NCBI RefSeq assembly: GCF_024105735.1
Contig: NZ_JAAAML010000001.1
Span: 496,001-560,000, forward strand
Direction: 5' to 3'
Length of the DNA: 64,000 nucleotides
Source of the DNA: Parahoeflea alexandrii
Lineage (GTDB): Bacteria > Pseudomonadota > Alphaproteobacteria > Rhizobiales > Rhizobiaceae
The position numbers were made by a program, and so were the translations under genes. The notes under the pieces were generated by a model. That model was given only the letters and a program-made list of their open reading frames with translations, made no database searches and was not told the DNA's origin. Positions 1-9,207 of this stretch are shown in pieces; positions within the stretch are counted from its first letter, which is position 1; each line of letters starts with the position of its first letter.

Positions 1-70
1 GGGCGAGCCAGATGTTGACTGCCCAGGCCGCGAGCCAGAACGCGATTGCCGTGAGAAAGGGACCATTCAT
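1..70 (-). CDS. ABC transporter permease, N-terminal fragment (cut by window edge)
   Basis: An ATG at 70 on the minus strand overlaps the TGA of the preceding permease in an ATGA arrangement, and the frame stays open to the window edge. The 23 visible residues begin MNGPFLTAIAFWLAAWAVNI and are strongly hydrophobic, as expected for the first membrane segment of an inner-membrane permease. SsuC/TauC-type importers often have two permease genes, so this is probably the second permease of the pyrimidine operon. The call rests on hydrophobicity, overlap and context only. Confidence 0.6.
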   Translation of the reverse strand, partial: MNGPFLTAIAFWLAAWAVNIWLA

Positions 71-954
71 GCCGGCTTCACTCCCATGCGCCGGTTGACC
101 CAGGCTCCAATAATGTCGACGGTCATGACCAGGATCCCGGCAAGTGCGGCGGCCATCAGCAAAGCCGACCAGATCTGCACTGTCTGGCCGTAGTAGGAAC
201 CGGCCAGCAGGCGTGCGCCGAGGCCGGCAACCGCGCCGGTCGGCAGTTCACCAACAATGGCGCCGACCAGTGCAATCGAGATCGCCACCTTCATCGAGGT
301 GACAAGAAACGGGACGGCGGCGGGCAGGCGGAGCTTCCAGAAGGTCTGGGACGCGGTGGCCGAATAGGTGCGCATCAGGTCGAGATGCATGACTTCCGGT
401 GAACGCAGCCCCTTGGTCATTCCGACCGCAATCGGGAAGAACGAGAGATACATCGAGATCGTGGCTTTGGGCAGCAGACCCGAGATGCCTACGGCATTGA
501 GCACAACGATGATCATCGGCGCAATCGCCAGGATCGGGATCGTCTGCGAGGTAATGATCCACGGCATCAGCGAGCGGTCAAGCGTCTGGTAATGGACGAT
601 ACCGACGGCAAGCGCCACGCCGAGCACGGTGCCCATCAGGAAGCCGAGCAGGGTCGAGGACAGCGTGATCCAGGAATGGTAGACGAGGCTGCGCTTCGAG
701 GTGATGCTCTTGCCCACCGTGGTGTCCCACAGTTCCGCAAAGACCTGGTGAGGAGCCGGCAGCACCGGGCGTTCCTGGGCCATGGTGCGCGGCAGGATTT
801 CCGAAAAGCTGATGGTGTTTCCCGCACGTTGCGCCTGGTCGCGCTCGAAGGGGGTATTGAGGAAGACGGCCGCCGCATACCAGAGCGCGATGATGGCGAG
901 CACCACGGTGCCGATGGGCAAGATCTTGTCGTGGAGAAGGCTGTGCTCACTCAT
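67..954 (-). CDS. ABC transporter permease, SsuC/TauC-like
   Basis: A 295-residue inner-membrane permease of a binding-protein-dependent importer. Hydrophobic segments lie near the N-terminus and through the second half. The cytoplasmic EAA-like loop that docks on the ATPase is visible as RTYSATASQTFWKLRLPAAV, followed by a conserved VGAIVGE stretch. I chose the ATG at 954 because it overlaps the stop of the GNAT gene (ATGA); a longer frame to 981 exists but adds an unlikely hydrophilic head. It lies in the minus-strand pyrimidine operon with an ATPase at 1426-2211. The substrate is inferred from context to be a pyrimidine, dihydropyrimidine or breakdown product; no binding protein is visible in the window. 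Confidence 0.85.
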   Translation of the reverse strand: MSEHSLLHDKILPIGTVVLAIIALWYAAAVFLNTPFERDQAQRAGNTISFSEILPRTMAQERPVLPAPHQVFAELWDTTVGKSITSKRSLVYHSWITLSSTLLGFLMGTVLGVALAVGIVHYQTLDRSLMPWIITSQTIPILAIAPMIIVVLNAVGISGLLPKATISMYLSFFPIAVGMTKGLRSPEVMHLDLMRTYSATASQTFWKLRLPAAVPFLVTSMKVAISIALVGAIVGELPTGAVAGLGARLLAGSYYGQTVQIWSALLMAAALAGILVMTVDIIGAWVNRRMGVKPA

Positions 955-1400
955 GCAGCCTCTCCCGGCCAGCGCATCCACAGCGTCGGAATGCCTTCTT
1001 CGGTGGCGGTGTCACGACGGGTGAAATCCGCCTGGAAGCCTTCCCGTTCATAAAAACGCAGCGCCTGGGTGTTGCGTTCGAACACGGTGAGCTCGAGTCC
1101 CTCCGGGTGTGCCGCCTTGGCCGCGTCGAGCAGCATCTTGCCAACGCCTTTTCCGCGCGCATCGGGGCGCAAGTAAAGCGCCGGGACAAAGCCGTCATTG
1201 CTCATGGAGAGGTAGCCAAGGATCTCGCCATCTTCTGCCGCCACGAACAGGGTGCGGGTCTCCAGCAAGGCCGGAACGAACAATGCCTCGACAGCCGCGT
1301 GATCAATCGTGCGCGGAAGCCATTCCGTCGCGTCGATATAGTCATTTATGATGGCCGCGCAGACCGAAAGATCGGCCACGGTGGCGTAGCGTAGCGACAT
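951..1400 (-). CDS. GNAT family N-acetyltransferase
   Basis: A 149-residue GNAT protein. The acetyl-CoA pyrophosphate loop is visible as RPDARGKGVG, and the C-terminal NTQALRFYEREGF stretch is typical of the fold. The ATG at 1400 starts the normal MSLRYATVADL beta-strand; an ATG at 1436 would add twelve residues and overlap the ABC ATPase gene, so I prefer 1400. The gene sits between the ATPase and permease genes of one importer, an unusual position that suggests its product acts on something moved or made by this operon, for example an amine intermediate. The acceptor substrate cannot be told from sequence. Confidence 0.8.
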   Translation of the reverse strand: MSLRYATVADLSVCAAIINDYIDATEWLPRTIDHAAVEALFVPALLETRTLFVAAEDGEILGYLSMSNDGFVPALYLRPDARGKGVGKMLLDAAKAAHPEGLELTVFERNTQALRFYEREGFQADFTRRDTATEEGIPTLWMRWPGEAA

Positions 1401-1425
1401 CTCGCTACCCCGGCTTCGGACAGCG

Positions 1426-2211
1426 CTAGTCATCATAACTGTGCCCTGCCTTGAGACCTTCGCGAACCTGATGGGCGATCTTGAGGAACTCCGGCGTTTC
1501 GCGGATATCGAGCGACCGTTCCGTGCCCAGCGCGCTGCAATCGATGATCTCGTAGATGCGGCCCGGACGGGGGCTCATGACCACGATCTTGGTCGAGAGG
1601 AACACCGCTTCCGGGATCGAGTGGGTGACGAAGACCACCGTCTTTTTCGTCTTCGCCCAGAGCTTGAGCAACTGCTCGTTCAGATGATCGCGGACGATCT
1701 CGTCAAGCGCGCCAAACGGCTCGTCCATCAACAGCATGTCCGGTTCGACCGCGAGCGCGCGGGCGATGGAGGCGCGCTGCTGCATGCCGCCCGACAGCTG
1801 CCAGGGGAACTTCTTCTCGAAACCCGACAGGTTGACCAGTTCCAGGTTGGACTTGATGCGCGACGTGCGCGTGGCGGCATCAAGCCCCATCACTTCCAGC
1901 GGCAGGGCGATGTTGTCCTCGATGGTGCGCCAGGGCAGCAGTGCTGCCTGCTGGAACACATAGCCATAGGCGCGGGCGAGGCGGGCCTGCTCCGGCGTCA
2001 GGCCATTGACCGAAACCGATCCGCCGGTCGGCTGCTCGAGATCGGCAATAACCCGGAGCAGGGTGGTCTTGCCGCAGCCCGACGGGCCGATCAGCGAAAC
2101 AAACTCGCCCTCAGTGATATCGAGCGTGATATCCTTGAGCGCATGCACCGGGCCGTCATTGGTCTCGAAGGTGAGGTCCAGTTTTTGGGCAGATATCACT
2201 GTCTCAGGCAT
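1426..2211 (-). CDS. ABC transporter ATP-binding protein, SsuB/TauB-like
   Basis: A 261-residue cytoplasmic ATPase that powers the adjacent permeases. Walker A GPSGCGKT is at residues 42-49, the Q-loop at about 87, the LSGGM signature at 139-143 and Walker B LLMDEP at 160-165 followed by FGALDE. It closely resembles the nitrate/sulfonate/taurine subgroup of import ATPases. It is downstream of hydA in the same minus-strand operon, with about 95 bases between them that hold a strong hairpin. Substrate specificity is inferred from the operon (pyrimidine catabolism), not from the ATPase itself. Confidence 0.92.
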   Translation of the reverse strand: MPETVISAQKLDLTFETNDGPVHALKDITLDITEGEFVSLIGPSGCGKTTLLRVIADLEQPTGGSVSVNGLTPEQARLARAYGYVFQQAALLPWRTIEDNIALPLEVMGLDAATRTSRIKSNLELVNLSGFEKKFPWQLSGGMQQRASIARALAVEPDMLLMDEPFGALDEIVRDHLNEQLLKLWAKTKKTVVFVTHSIPEAVFLSTKIVVMSPRPGRIYEIIDCSALGTERSLDIRETPEFLKIAHQVREGLKAGHSYDD

Positions 2212-2263
2212 GAGTTGCCGCTTTTTGTTTCATTGCATTCCCCCGAGAATTGCCTTGTGTCAG

Positions 2264-2297
2264 TCCTTGCCAGCGCCAAAGGTGATGCTGGCAAGGA
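2264..2297 (-). other. Hairpin between hydA and the ABC ATPase gene
   Basis: An exact 11-base inverted repeat, TCCTTGCCAGC at 2264-2274 and GCTGGCAAGGA at 2287-2297, encloses a 12-base loop. It begins nine bases after the hydA stop on the transcribed minus strand. No T-run follows, so it is not a standard intrinsic terminator. It may stabilise the upstream enzyme mRNA or lower expression of the transporter genes. Confidence 0.55.
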
Positions 2298-2305
2298 CCA
2301 TGCCA

Positions 2306-3763
2306 TTATACCCCGGTTGCCGGGATGCCCGAGCGTTCCACCTTGCGCGGCGAGGTGAGCTCCTTCCAGGAGGACAGCGCCTTGTTGACCGGGGTGACCG
2401 GTTCGCGGGCGACGAACTTGCCGTGGCCTTCCTGGGTCCGGATTTCGCCATCATGGACAGCGACGTGACCGCGGGTCAGCGTGTAGCGCGGCAGGCCCTT
2501 GACCTGCTTGCCCTCGAAGACGTTGTAATCGATCGCCGACTGCTGGCTGCCTGCGGTGATGGTCTTGGACTTTTCCGGGTCCCAGACCACCAGATCGGCA
2601 TCCGCGCCCACCAGCACCGCGCCCTTTTTCGGGTAGCAGTTGAGGATCTTGGCGATGTTGGTCGAGGTGACGGCGACGAACTCGTTCATGGTCAGCCGCC
2701 CGGTGGCGACACCGTAGGTCCAGAGCATCGGCATGCGGTCCTCGAGACCGCCGGTGCCGTTGGGGATCTTGGTGAAATCGCCGACGCCGTAGCGCTTCTG
2801 CTCGGTGGTAAAGGCGCAATGGTCGGTGGCGACCACCTGCAGAGATCCGGCCGAAAGGCCGGCCCAGAGACTATCCTGGTGCATCTTGTTGCGGAAGGGC
2901 GGGCTCATCACCCGGCGGGCCGCATGATCCCAGTCGGGATGGGCGTATTCGCTCTCATCCAGCGTGAGATGCTGGATCAGCGGCTCGCCCCAGACCCGCA
3001 TGCCCTTCTGGCGGGCGCGGCGGATGGCCTCGTGGCTCTGCTCGCAGGATGTGTGCACGACATAGAGCGGCGTGCCTGCCATGTCGGCGATCATGATGGC
3101 GCGGTTGGTGGCCTCGCCCTCGACTTCCGCAGGCCGCGAATACGCGTGCGCCTCGGGGCCGTTGTTGCCCTCGGCGAGCAGTTTTTGCTGCAATTGTGCC
3201 ACCACGTCACCGTTCTCGGCGTGGACCATGGCGATGCCGCCCAGTTCGCCGATGCGCTGGAACGAGGAATACATCTCGTCGTCATCGACCATCAGCGCGC
3301 CCTTGTAGGCCATGAAGTGCTTGAAGGTTGTGATGCCGCGATCCCTGACCACCGCTTCCATCTCGTTGAACACCTGCTCGCCCCACCAGGTGATCGCCAT
3401 GTGGAAGGAGTAATCGCAGTTGGCGCGGGTCGACTTGTTGTCCCACATGGTCAGCGCTTCGAGAAGCGACTGGCCGGGCGAGGGGAGCGCGAAATCGATG
3501 ACCATGGTTGTGCCGCCGGACAGCGCTGCGCGGGTGCCGCTTTCGAAATCATCGGCGGAGTAGGTGCCCATGAACGGCATTTCGAGATGGGTGTGGGGGT
3601 CGATGCCGCCGGGCATGACATAGCAGCCGGTGGCGTCGAGCGACTTGTCGCCCACCAGGTTGGGGCCGATGGCGGTGATGACGCCGCCTTCGATCATCAC
3701 GTCCGCCTTGTAGGTCAGGTCGGCGGTGACGATGGTTCCGTTCTTGATGACGGTGGTGCTCAT
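2306..3763 (-). CDS. hydA: Dihydropyrimidinase (D-hydantoinase)
   Basis: A 485-residue cyclic amidohydrolase that opens 5,6-dihydrouracil or dihydrothymine to N-carbamoyl-beta-alanine or its methyl homologue, the second step of reductive pyrimidine breakdown. The metal-binding HTH is at residues 57-59 in GIDPHTHLEMP, and the FMAYK stretch at 150-154 carries the metal-bridging carboxylated lysine in this family. Length matches bacterial dihydropyrimidinases. The ATG at 3763 has AGAGGAC upstream. Neighbours are the carbamoyl amidohydrolase, transaminase and semialdehyde dehydrogenase of the same pathway, which favours dihydropyrimidinase over a generic hydantoinase. Confidence 0.95.
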   Translation of the reverse strand: MSTTVIKNGTIVTADLTYKADVMIEGGVITAIGPNLVGDKSLDATGCYVMPGGIDPHTHLEMPFMGTYSADDFESGTRAALSGGTTMVIDFALPSPGQSLLEALTMWDNKSTRANCDYSFHMAITWWGEQVFNEMEAVVRDRGITTFKHFMAYKGALMVDDDEMYSSFQRIGELGGIAMVHAENGDVVAQLQQKLLAEGNNGPEAHAYSRPAEVEGEATNRAIMIADMAGTPLYVVHTSCEQSHEAIRRARQKGMRVWGEPLIQHLTLDESEYAHPDWDHAARRVMSPPFRNKMHQDSLWAGLSAGSLQVVATDHCAFTTEQKRYGVGDFTKIPNGTGGLEDRMPMLWTYGVATGRLTMNEFVAVTSTNIAKILNCYPKKGAVLVGADADLVVWDPEKSKTITAGSQQSAIDYNVFEGKQVKGLPRYTLTRGHVAVHDGEIRTQEGHGKFVAREPVTPVNKALSSWKELTSPRKVERSGIPATGV

Positions 3764-3839
3764 GATGCACGTCCTCTTGCTGTTCCAATTCGTGTGTTGA
3801 TCGGCCGTCTTTATGCGGCCTTCTCAAGATGCAGGTCGT

Positions 3840-4601
3840 CTAGTCGGCATAGCCGGGGTTTTCCCGGTCGAGCACGCGTTTCATTTCCTCGAAATGCGAG
3901 AATTCGGCGTCCTTGTAGACCTCCCATTCGCGCGCCACGGATTCAGCCAGCTCGTCGTTCATCACGTTGAGCGGCTGGCCGGTCGAGTAGGCCAGCACCA
4001 TGGTCCGCGCCGCACGCTCGAGATGGTACATGGCGTCGAAGGCCTCGGCCACGGTGCGGGCGACGGTGGTGACGCCGTGATTGGCCATCATGACGTTGGA
4101 ATGATTGCCGATGGTGGCTGCGATGCGTTCGCCTTCCGCCTCGTCATTGGCGATGCCGCCAAAATCCATGTCCATCGCCAGCCGGTTGAAGAACCGGGCC
4201 GTGGTCTGGTCGATCGGCTTGATCGAGGGATCTTTCAGGCCCGCGAGCGCGGTGGCGTGCGGCGGATGAAGATGCAGCGCCACGCGGGCGTGCGGCACGC
4301 GGCGATGGATGGCGCCGTGGATCGACCAGGCCGACGGATCGGGCGCATCGGGACGCTTCATGGTGTCGGGATCATCGGCGTCGATCAGAAGCATTTCGCT
4401 GGCCTTGGCCATCGAGAAATGCTTCCAGCGCGGGTTCATCAGGAACTTTTTCCCGTCGGGCGAGACTGCGGCCGAGAAATGGTTGGCGACGCCTTCGTGC
4501 CAGTCATAATAGGCAGCGAGCCGAAGAGCGGCTGCAAGGTCTATGCGAAGCTGAGTCTCTTCGGAGTTCTCGAGGGACACGACTTTGGCTGATGTGTTCA
4601 T
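3840..4601 (-). CDS. Class II aldolase/adducin family protein
   Basis: A 253-residue protein of the class II aldolase/adducin fold. Candidate zinc ligands are the HLHPPH motif and the later histidine in MMANHGV; an acidic residue near the start of the fold usually completes catalysis. I place the start at the ATG at 4601 (MNTSAKVVSL), just inside the four-base gap after the amidohydrolase stop; a longer open frame upstream is antisense-like noise over hydC. This family is not a standard member of the reductive pyrimidine pathway, so its presence between hydC and hydA is odd. It could process malonate semialdehyde or another short aldehyde, but that is a guess. Confidence 0.85.
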   Translation of the reverse strand: MNTSAKVVSLENSEETQLRIDLAAALRLAAYYDWHEGVANHFSAAVSPDGKKFLMNPRWKHFSMAKASEMLLIDADDPDTMKRPDAPDPSAWSIHGAIHRRVPHARVALHLHPPHATALAGLKDPSIKPIDQTTARFFNRLAMDMDFGGIANDEAEGERIAATIGNHSNVMMANHGVTTVARTVAEAFDAMYHLERAARTMVLAYSTGQPLNVMNDELAESVAREWEVYKDAEFSHFEEMKRVLDRENPGYAD

Positions 4602-4605
4602 CGGT

Positions 4606-5856
4606 TCACTCCACCACGCCGGCGGTTTCCACCACCGCATGCATGAGAACGTCGCAGCCTGCGCCGGCCCATTCCCTGGTGATCTCCTCGGCCTCGTTGT
4701 GCGACAGGCCGTCGACGCAGGGGCACATGACCATGGCGGTGGGCGCGACGCGGTTGATCCAGCAGGCATCGTGGCCGGCGCCGGAGATGATGTCCATGTG
4801 GGAGTAGCCCAGCCGCTCGGCGGCGTCGCGGATCGCCTTGACGCAGCCGTGGTCGAATTCCGGCGGGTCGAACTGGCCGACGATCTCGGCTTCGAAGCCG
4901 ACGCCCAGGGCATCGCAGAGTTTCGGCGCTTCGGCCATCAGCCGGTCGACCATTCCATTGAGCGTATCGAGTTCATGGCTGCGGAAATCGATAGTGAAGA
5001 CCGCCTTGCCCGGAATGATGTTGCGGGAGTTGGGGTAGATGTCGATGTGGCCGATGGCGCCCACCGCGTTGGGCGCATTGTCCATGGCGATCTGGTGCAC
5101 CAGCTCGGTGATCTGGGCGAGGCCGCGGCCGGCGTTCAGCCGCATCGGCATCGGGGTCGAGCCAGTGTGGCTTTCCTTGCCGGTAACGGTGCACTGGACC
5201 CAGCGCAGGCCCTGGCCGTGGGTGACGACACCGATATCCTTGCCCTTGGCCTCGAGGATCGGGCCCTGCTCGATGTGCAGCTCGAACAGCGCATGCATCT
5301 TGCGGGCTCCCACCTCCTCGTCGCCCTTCCAGCCGATGCGCTCGAGCTCGTCGCCGAAGCGCTTGCCCTTGGCGTCGACGCGGTCATAGGCCCAGTCCTG
5401 CTCGTGCACGCCGGCGAATACGCCCGAGGCCAGCATGGCAGGGGCAAAGCGGGTGCCTTCCTCGTTGGTCCAGTTGACCACTACGATCGGGTGCCTGGTC
5501 TTGATGTCGAGATCGTTGAGCGTGCGCACCAGCTCGAGGCCGGCCAGAACGCCGAGCACGCCGTCATACTTGCCGCCAGTGGGCTGGGTGTCGAGGTGAG
5601 AGCCGACATAGACCGGCAGCGCATCGGGATCGGTGCCGGGCCGCGTCATGAACATGTTGCCCATGGTGTCCACACCCATAGTGAGCCCCGCCTGTTCGCA
5701 CCACTTGCGGAACAGGTGGCGGCCTTCGCCGTCCTCGTCGGTCAGGGTCTGGCGGTTGTTGCCGCCGGCGACGCCCGGTCCGATCTTGGCCATCTCCATG
5801 AGCGAGTCCCACAGCCGGTCGGGGTTGATGCGGAGGTTTGCTGCGGGTGCGGACAT
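4606..5856 (-). CDS. hydC: N-carbamoyl-beta-alanine amidohydrolase (beta-ureidopropionase), M20 family
   Basis: A 416-residue zinc-dependent M20-type amidohydrolase. Metal and catalytic motifs are GSHLDT at residues 85-90, GGKYDG at 94-99, NEEGTRF at 131-137, HIEQGP and the late SGAGHDA. It should cleave N-carbamoyl-beta-alanine to beta-alanine, carbon dioxide and ammonia, the third step after PreTA and HydA. Allantoate amidohydrolase and L-carbamoylase belong to the same family, so the assignment relies on hydA, transaminase and semialdehyde dehydrogenase neighbours. The ATG at 5856 has AGGAG upstream. It lies ten bases after the cupin gene in the operon. Confidence 0.92.
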   Translation of the reverse strand: MSAPAANLRINPDRLWDSLMEMAKIGPGVAGGNNRQTLTDEDGEGRHLFRKWCEQAGLTMGVDTMGNMFMTRPGTDPDALPVYVGSHLDTQPTGGKYDGVLGVLAGLELVRTLNDLDIKTRHPIVVVNWTNEEGTRFAPAMLASGVFAGVHEQDWAYDRVDAKGKRFGDELERIGWKGDEEVGARKMHALFELHIEQGPILEAKGKDIGVVTHGQGLRWVQCTVTGKESHTGSTPMPMRLNAGRGLAQITELVHQIAMDNAPNAVGAIGHIDIYPNSRNIIPGKAVFTIDFRSHELDTLNGMVDRLMAEAPKLCDALGVGFEAEIVGQFDPPEFDHGCVKAIRDAAERLGYSHMDIISGAGHDACWINRVAPTAMVMCPCVDGLSHNEAEEITREWAGAGCDVLMHAVVETAGVVE

Positions 5857-5865
5857 GGTGGTCTC

Positions 5866-6153
5866 CTATTTCAGTTCGACTTCGACAAAGCTCATCGGCC
5901 TTGTTCCGGCATTTATGACATTGTGCTCGACACCGAGCGGGCGGCGATAGGCCTCGCCCGGCGCCATGGTCACTTCACGGGTGCCACCGCCCGGCTCCTC
6001 GAGCATCATGACGCATTCGGTCACCGGGGTGACGACGTAATCATGACCGTGAACATGCCAGCCGGTCTCCGCCCCGGGGGCGAAATCGAAGCGCGTCACG
6101 CGGACGCGGTCGTCATCGACCAGGGTTGTTGCGGTGGCAGGTTCGCGTGTCAT
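5866..6153 (-). CDS. Small single-domain cupin protein
   Basis: A 95-residue protein made of one cupin barrel. The first cupin motif is visible as GWHVHGHDYVVTPVTE with two histidines, and the second region holds GEAYRRPLGVEHNVIN with one more histidine, so a metal site is possible. Such small cupins in catabolic operons are often sensors or minor isomerases. It sits 15 bases after mmsA and 10 bases before hydC, so it is co-transcribed with pyrimidine breakdown genes. Its exact role is unknown. Confidence 0.8.
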   Translation of the reverse strand: MTREPATATTLVDDDRVRVTRFDFAPGAETGWHVHGHDYVVTPVTECVMMLEEPGGGTREVTMAPGEAYRRPLGVEHNVINAGTRPMSFVEVELK

Positions 6154-6167
6154 GGTTCAGCTCGGGC

Positions 6168-7658
6168 TCAGCTCGGGAAAGTGAAGACCGCGCCGGACTT
6201 GATGCCGTTGGGCCAGCGCGATGTGATGGTTTTCAGGCGGGTGTAGAAACGGACGCCTTCAGGGCCGTAGATCGAGTGATCGCCGAACAGCGAGCGCTTC
6301 CAGCCGCCGAAGGAATGATAGGCGACCGGCACCGGGATCGGCACGTTGACGCCGACCATGCCGACTTCGATGGAATCCGAGAAGGCGCGGGCGGCGTCGC
6401 CGTCGCGGGTGAAGATCGCGGTGCCGTTGCCGTATTCGTGGTCGTTGATCATCTTGACGGCGTCGTCGAAGCTGCCGGCGCGGACGACCGAAAGCACCGG
6501 GCCGAAGATCTCTTCCTTGTAGATGGTCATGTCAGTGGTGACGCGGTCGAACAGCGTTCCGCCGACGAAGTAGCCGTTCTCGTAGCCCTGCAGCGAAAAG
6601 CCGCGGCCATCGACCACCAGTTCGGCGCCTTCGCTGACGCCCTGGTCGATGTAGCCCAGCACCTTTTCCTGATGCATCTTGGTCACCACCGGGCCCATCT
6701 CGGCCGTCTCGTCGGTGGCAGGGCCGATCTTGAGCGCCTCGACACGGGGCTTGAGCTTGGCAACCAGCGCGTCGGCGGTCTTCTCGCCCACGGGAACGGC
6801 GACCGAGATCGCCATGCAGCGCTCGCCGGCGGAGCCATAGCCTGCGCCCATCAGCGCGTCGGCGGCCTGGTCCATGTCGGCGTCGGGCATGATCACCATG
6901 TGGTTCTTGGCACCGCCAAGCGCCTGCACGCGCTTGCCGTTGGCGGTGCCGCGCGAATAGACATATTCGGCGATCGGGGTGGAGCCGACAAAGCTGATTG
7001 CCTTGACATCGGGGTGATCGAGAAGGGTGTCGACGGCAAGCTTGTCGCCATGGACGATGTTGAGCACACCCTCGGGGAAGCCTGCTTCCTGGAACAGTTT
7101 CCAGGCCAGCATCGGCGCGGAGGGATCGCGCTCGGAGGGCTTGAGGACAAAGGTATTCCCGCAGGCGACCGCGATCGGATACATCCACATCGGCACCATG
7201 GCCGGGAAATTGAACGGGGTGATGCCGGCGACAACGCCCAGCGGCTGGCGGTCGGCGATGGAATCGACGCCGGGGCCGACATTGCGGGAGAAATCGCCCT
7301 TCAAGAGGTTGGGGATGCCGCAGGCAAATTCCACCACCTCGATGCCGCGGGTGACTTCACCGAGTGCATCGTCATGGGTCTTGCCGTGCTCGCGGCTGAT
7401 CTCGCGGGCGATGTCGCTCGCGTGGCGGTCGAGCAGTTCCTTGAACTTGAACATGAAGCGGGCGCGCTTCAATGGTGGCATCGCGCCCCAGGCCGGCTGG
7501 GCCGCCTTGGCGTTGGCCACGGCCGCGTTGATTTCCTCGACCGTCGAGAGCGGCAGTTCGGCGATCTGTTCGCCGGTCGCCGGGTTGAAGACGGGGGACC
7601 TGCGGTCCGAGCCGGAAATCGTCAGCTTGCCGCCGATGGCATTTTCAATGATCTGCAT
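6168..7658 (-). CDS. mmsA: CoA-acylating (methyl)malonate-semialdehyde dehydrogenase
   Basis: A 496-residue aldehyde dehydrogenase of the MmsA group. It converts malonate semialdehyde to acetyl-CoA, or methylmalonate semialdehyde to propionyl-CoA, with NAD+ and coenzyme A. The cofactor region GITPFNFP is at about residues 145-152, and the nucleophile is Cys281 in [11 protein letters not shown], the form characteristic of this branch. In this operon it would oxidise the product of beta-alanine or 3-aminoisobutyrate transamination, so it closes the uracil/thymine route into central metabolism. It begins two bases after the transaminase stop. Confidence 0.95.
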   Translation of the reverse strand: MQIIENAIGGKLTISGSDRRSPVFNPATGEQIAELPLSTVEEINAAVANAKAAQPAWGAMPPLKRARFMFKFKELLDRHASDIAREISREHGKTHDDALGEVTRGIEVVEFACGIPNLLKGDFSRNVGPGVDSIADRQPLGVVAGITPFNFPAMVPMWMYPIAVACGNTFVLKPSERDPSAPMLAWKLFQEAGFPEGVLNIVHGDKLAVDTLLDHPDVKAISFVGSTPIAEYVYSRGTANGKRVQALGGAKNHMVIMPDADMDQAADALMGAGYGSAGERCMAISVAVPVGEKTADALVAKLKPRVEALKIGPATDETAEMGPVVTKMHQEKVLGYIDQGVSEGAELVVDGRGFSLQGYENGYFVGGTLFDRVTTDMTIYKEEIFGPVLSVVRAGSFDDAVKMINDHEYGNGTAIFTRDGDAARAFSDSIEVGMVGVNVPIPVPVAYHSFGGWKRSLFGDHSIYGPEGVRFYTRLKTITSRWPNGIKSGAVFTFPS

Positions 7659-7660
7659 GG

Positions 7661-8989
7661 TTACGTGACCCCTTTGAGCACTGTGCGCAGTTTTTCAAAC
7701 AATTCGTCGATCTGATCCTTCGAGATGATCAGGGGCGGGGAGAGCGCGATGATGTCGCCGGTGGTGCGGATCAGCAAGCCGTCGTCATAGGCCTTGAGGA
7801 AGGCCGAGAAGGCGCGCTTGGTCGGCTCGCCGGCAATCGGATCGAGCTCGATAGCGCCGATCAAGCCGGTGTTGCGGATGTCGATGACATGCGGGCAGTC
7901 TTTCAGCGAATGCAGCTGCTCCTCCCAGTAGGGGGACAGTTCGGCAGCGCGGGTCAGCAGGCCTTCTTCCTTGTAGGTGTCGAGCGTTGCGAGCGCTGCG
8001 GCGGATGCGATCGGGTTGCCCGAATAGGTGTAGCCGTGGAAGAACTCGATCATGTGCTCCGGGCCCTGCATGAAGGCGTCGTGGATCTCGGAGGTGACGA
8101 AAACCGCGCCCATCGGGATGACGCCGTTGGTCAGGCCCTTGGCGGATGTGATCATGTCCGGCATGACGTCGTAGTGCTGGGCGGCGAAGGGAGAGCCGAG
8201 GCGGCCGAAACCGGTGATGACTTCGTCGAAGATCAGCAGGATGCCGTGTTTTGTGCAGATCTCGCGCAGCTTCTTGAGATAGCCTTTTGGCGGGATCAGC
8301 ACGCCGGTGGAGCCCGCCACCGGCTCGACGATGACGGCGGCAATGGTCGAGGCGTCATGCAGGGTGACGATGCGTTCGAGTTCGCTTGCCAGGTCGCCGC
8401 CATGTTCGGGCTGGCCCTTGGTGAAGGCGTTCTGCGCCGGCAGATGAGTGTGCGGCATGTGATCGACGCCGGTCAGCAGCGTGCCGAACATCTTGCGGTT
8501 GGTGACGATGCCGCCAACCGATATGCCGCCGAAATTGACGCCGTGATAGCCGCGCTCGCGGCCGATCAGCCGGGTGCGGGAGCCGTTGCCCTTCACCCGG
8601 TGGTAGGCGAGCGCCACCTTCAGTGCGGTTTCGACCGACTCCGAGCCGGAGTTGGTGAAAAGCACATGGTTCATGCCATCGGGCGCAATGTCGACCAGGC
8701 GGTTGGCCAGCTCAAATGCCTTGGGGTGGCCCATCTGGAAAGCAGGCGCGTAGTCCAGCTCGCCTGCCTGCTGGGCAATCGCCTCGGTGATCTTCGGGCG
8801 GCAATGGCCTGCGTTGACACACCACAGCCCCGCCGTGCCATCAAGGATCTTGCGGCCGTCGGAGGCTGTGAAATGCATGTCCCTGGCGCCGACCAGCATC
8901 CGCGGGTTCTGCTTGAACTGGCGGTTGGCGGTGAACGGCATCCAGAACGCACGCAGATCATTGGGGGTTGTGTTGAGCCGGTTTGACAT
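7661..8989 (-). CDS. Class III aminotransferase, beta-alanine/omega-amino acid:pyruvate transaminase
   Basis: A 442-residue PLP-dependent class III aminotransferase. The PLP lysine is in [14 protein letters not shown], the cofactor aspartate in [15 protein letters not shown], and the N-terminal [16 protein letters not shown] is typical of omega-amino acid:pyruvate transaminases. It should convert beta-alanine (or 3-aminoisobutyrate) and pyruvate to malonate semialdehyde and alanine. It is the first gene of the minus-strand operon, followed by mmsA after two bases, and diverges from the TetR regulator at 9208. The ATG at 8989 has AGGAGG upstream. Confidence 0.93.
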   Translation of the reverse strand: MSNRLNTTPNDLRAFWMPFTANRQFKQNPRMLVGARDMHFTASDGRKILDGTAGLWCVNAGHCRPKITEAIAQQAGELDYAPAFQMGHPKAFELANRLVDIAPDGMNHVLFTNSGSESVETALKVALAYHRVKGNGSRTRLIGRERGYHGVNFGGISVGGIVTNRKMFGTLLTGVDHMPHTHLPAQNAFTKGQPEHGGDLASELERIVTLHDASTIAAVIVEPVAGSTGVLIPPKGYLKKLREICTKHGILLIFDEVITGFGRLGSPFAAQHYDVMPDMITSAKGLTNGVIPMGAVFVTSEIHDAFMQGPEHMIEFFHGYTYSGNPIASAAALATLDTYKEEGLLTRAAELSPYWEEQLHSLKDCPHVIDIRNTGLIGAIELDPIAGEPTKRAFSAFLKAYDDGLLIRTTGDIIALSPPLIISKDQIDELFEKLRTVLKGVT

Positions 8990-9084
8990 GGCTGGTGCGC
9001 CTCCTGACGCGTGGGGTTCCCGATCCTTCAGTCAAGTGCCACTTCACGTGGCTTGTATCCGCCGACAGTGCTTTGTTGCGAAAT

Positions 9085-9129
9085 ATTGACTGTTTGATAA
9101 AACTCTATCAGGGTCAATCACCCGGTCAA
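9085..9129. promoter_or_regulatory. Candidate RutR-like operator between the transaminase operon and its regulator
   Basis: An inverted repeat has outer arms ATTGAC (9085-9090) and GTCAAT (9113-9118), with inner TGATA (9095-9099) and TATCA (9106-9110) almost on the same centre. Another GGTCAA follows at 9124-9129. The known E. coli RutR site is built on TTGACCA/TGGTCAA halves, so the match is suggestive. The site lies in the 218-base gap between divergent promoters. A similar TATCA plus GGTCAA arrangement occurs upstream of preT near 18009-18062. Confidence 0.5.
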
Positions 9130-9207
9130 GGCAAATTCGGCGTTGTGCGCAACAGCTTCGGTGCAACGGATTGCCGCCAGTCGTGGGAATGAAATGGAGC
9201 ACATGAC

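Noticed and set aside
2006-3970. Long plus-strand open frame of over 650 codons opposite hydA
   Set aside because: It is antisense to a gene with clear dihydropyrimidinase motifs; its translation is low-complexity and basic, typical of the reverse frame of a GC-rich gene.
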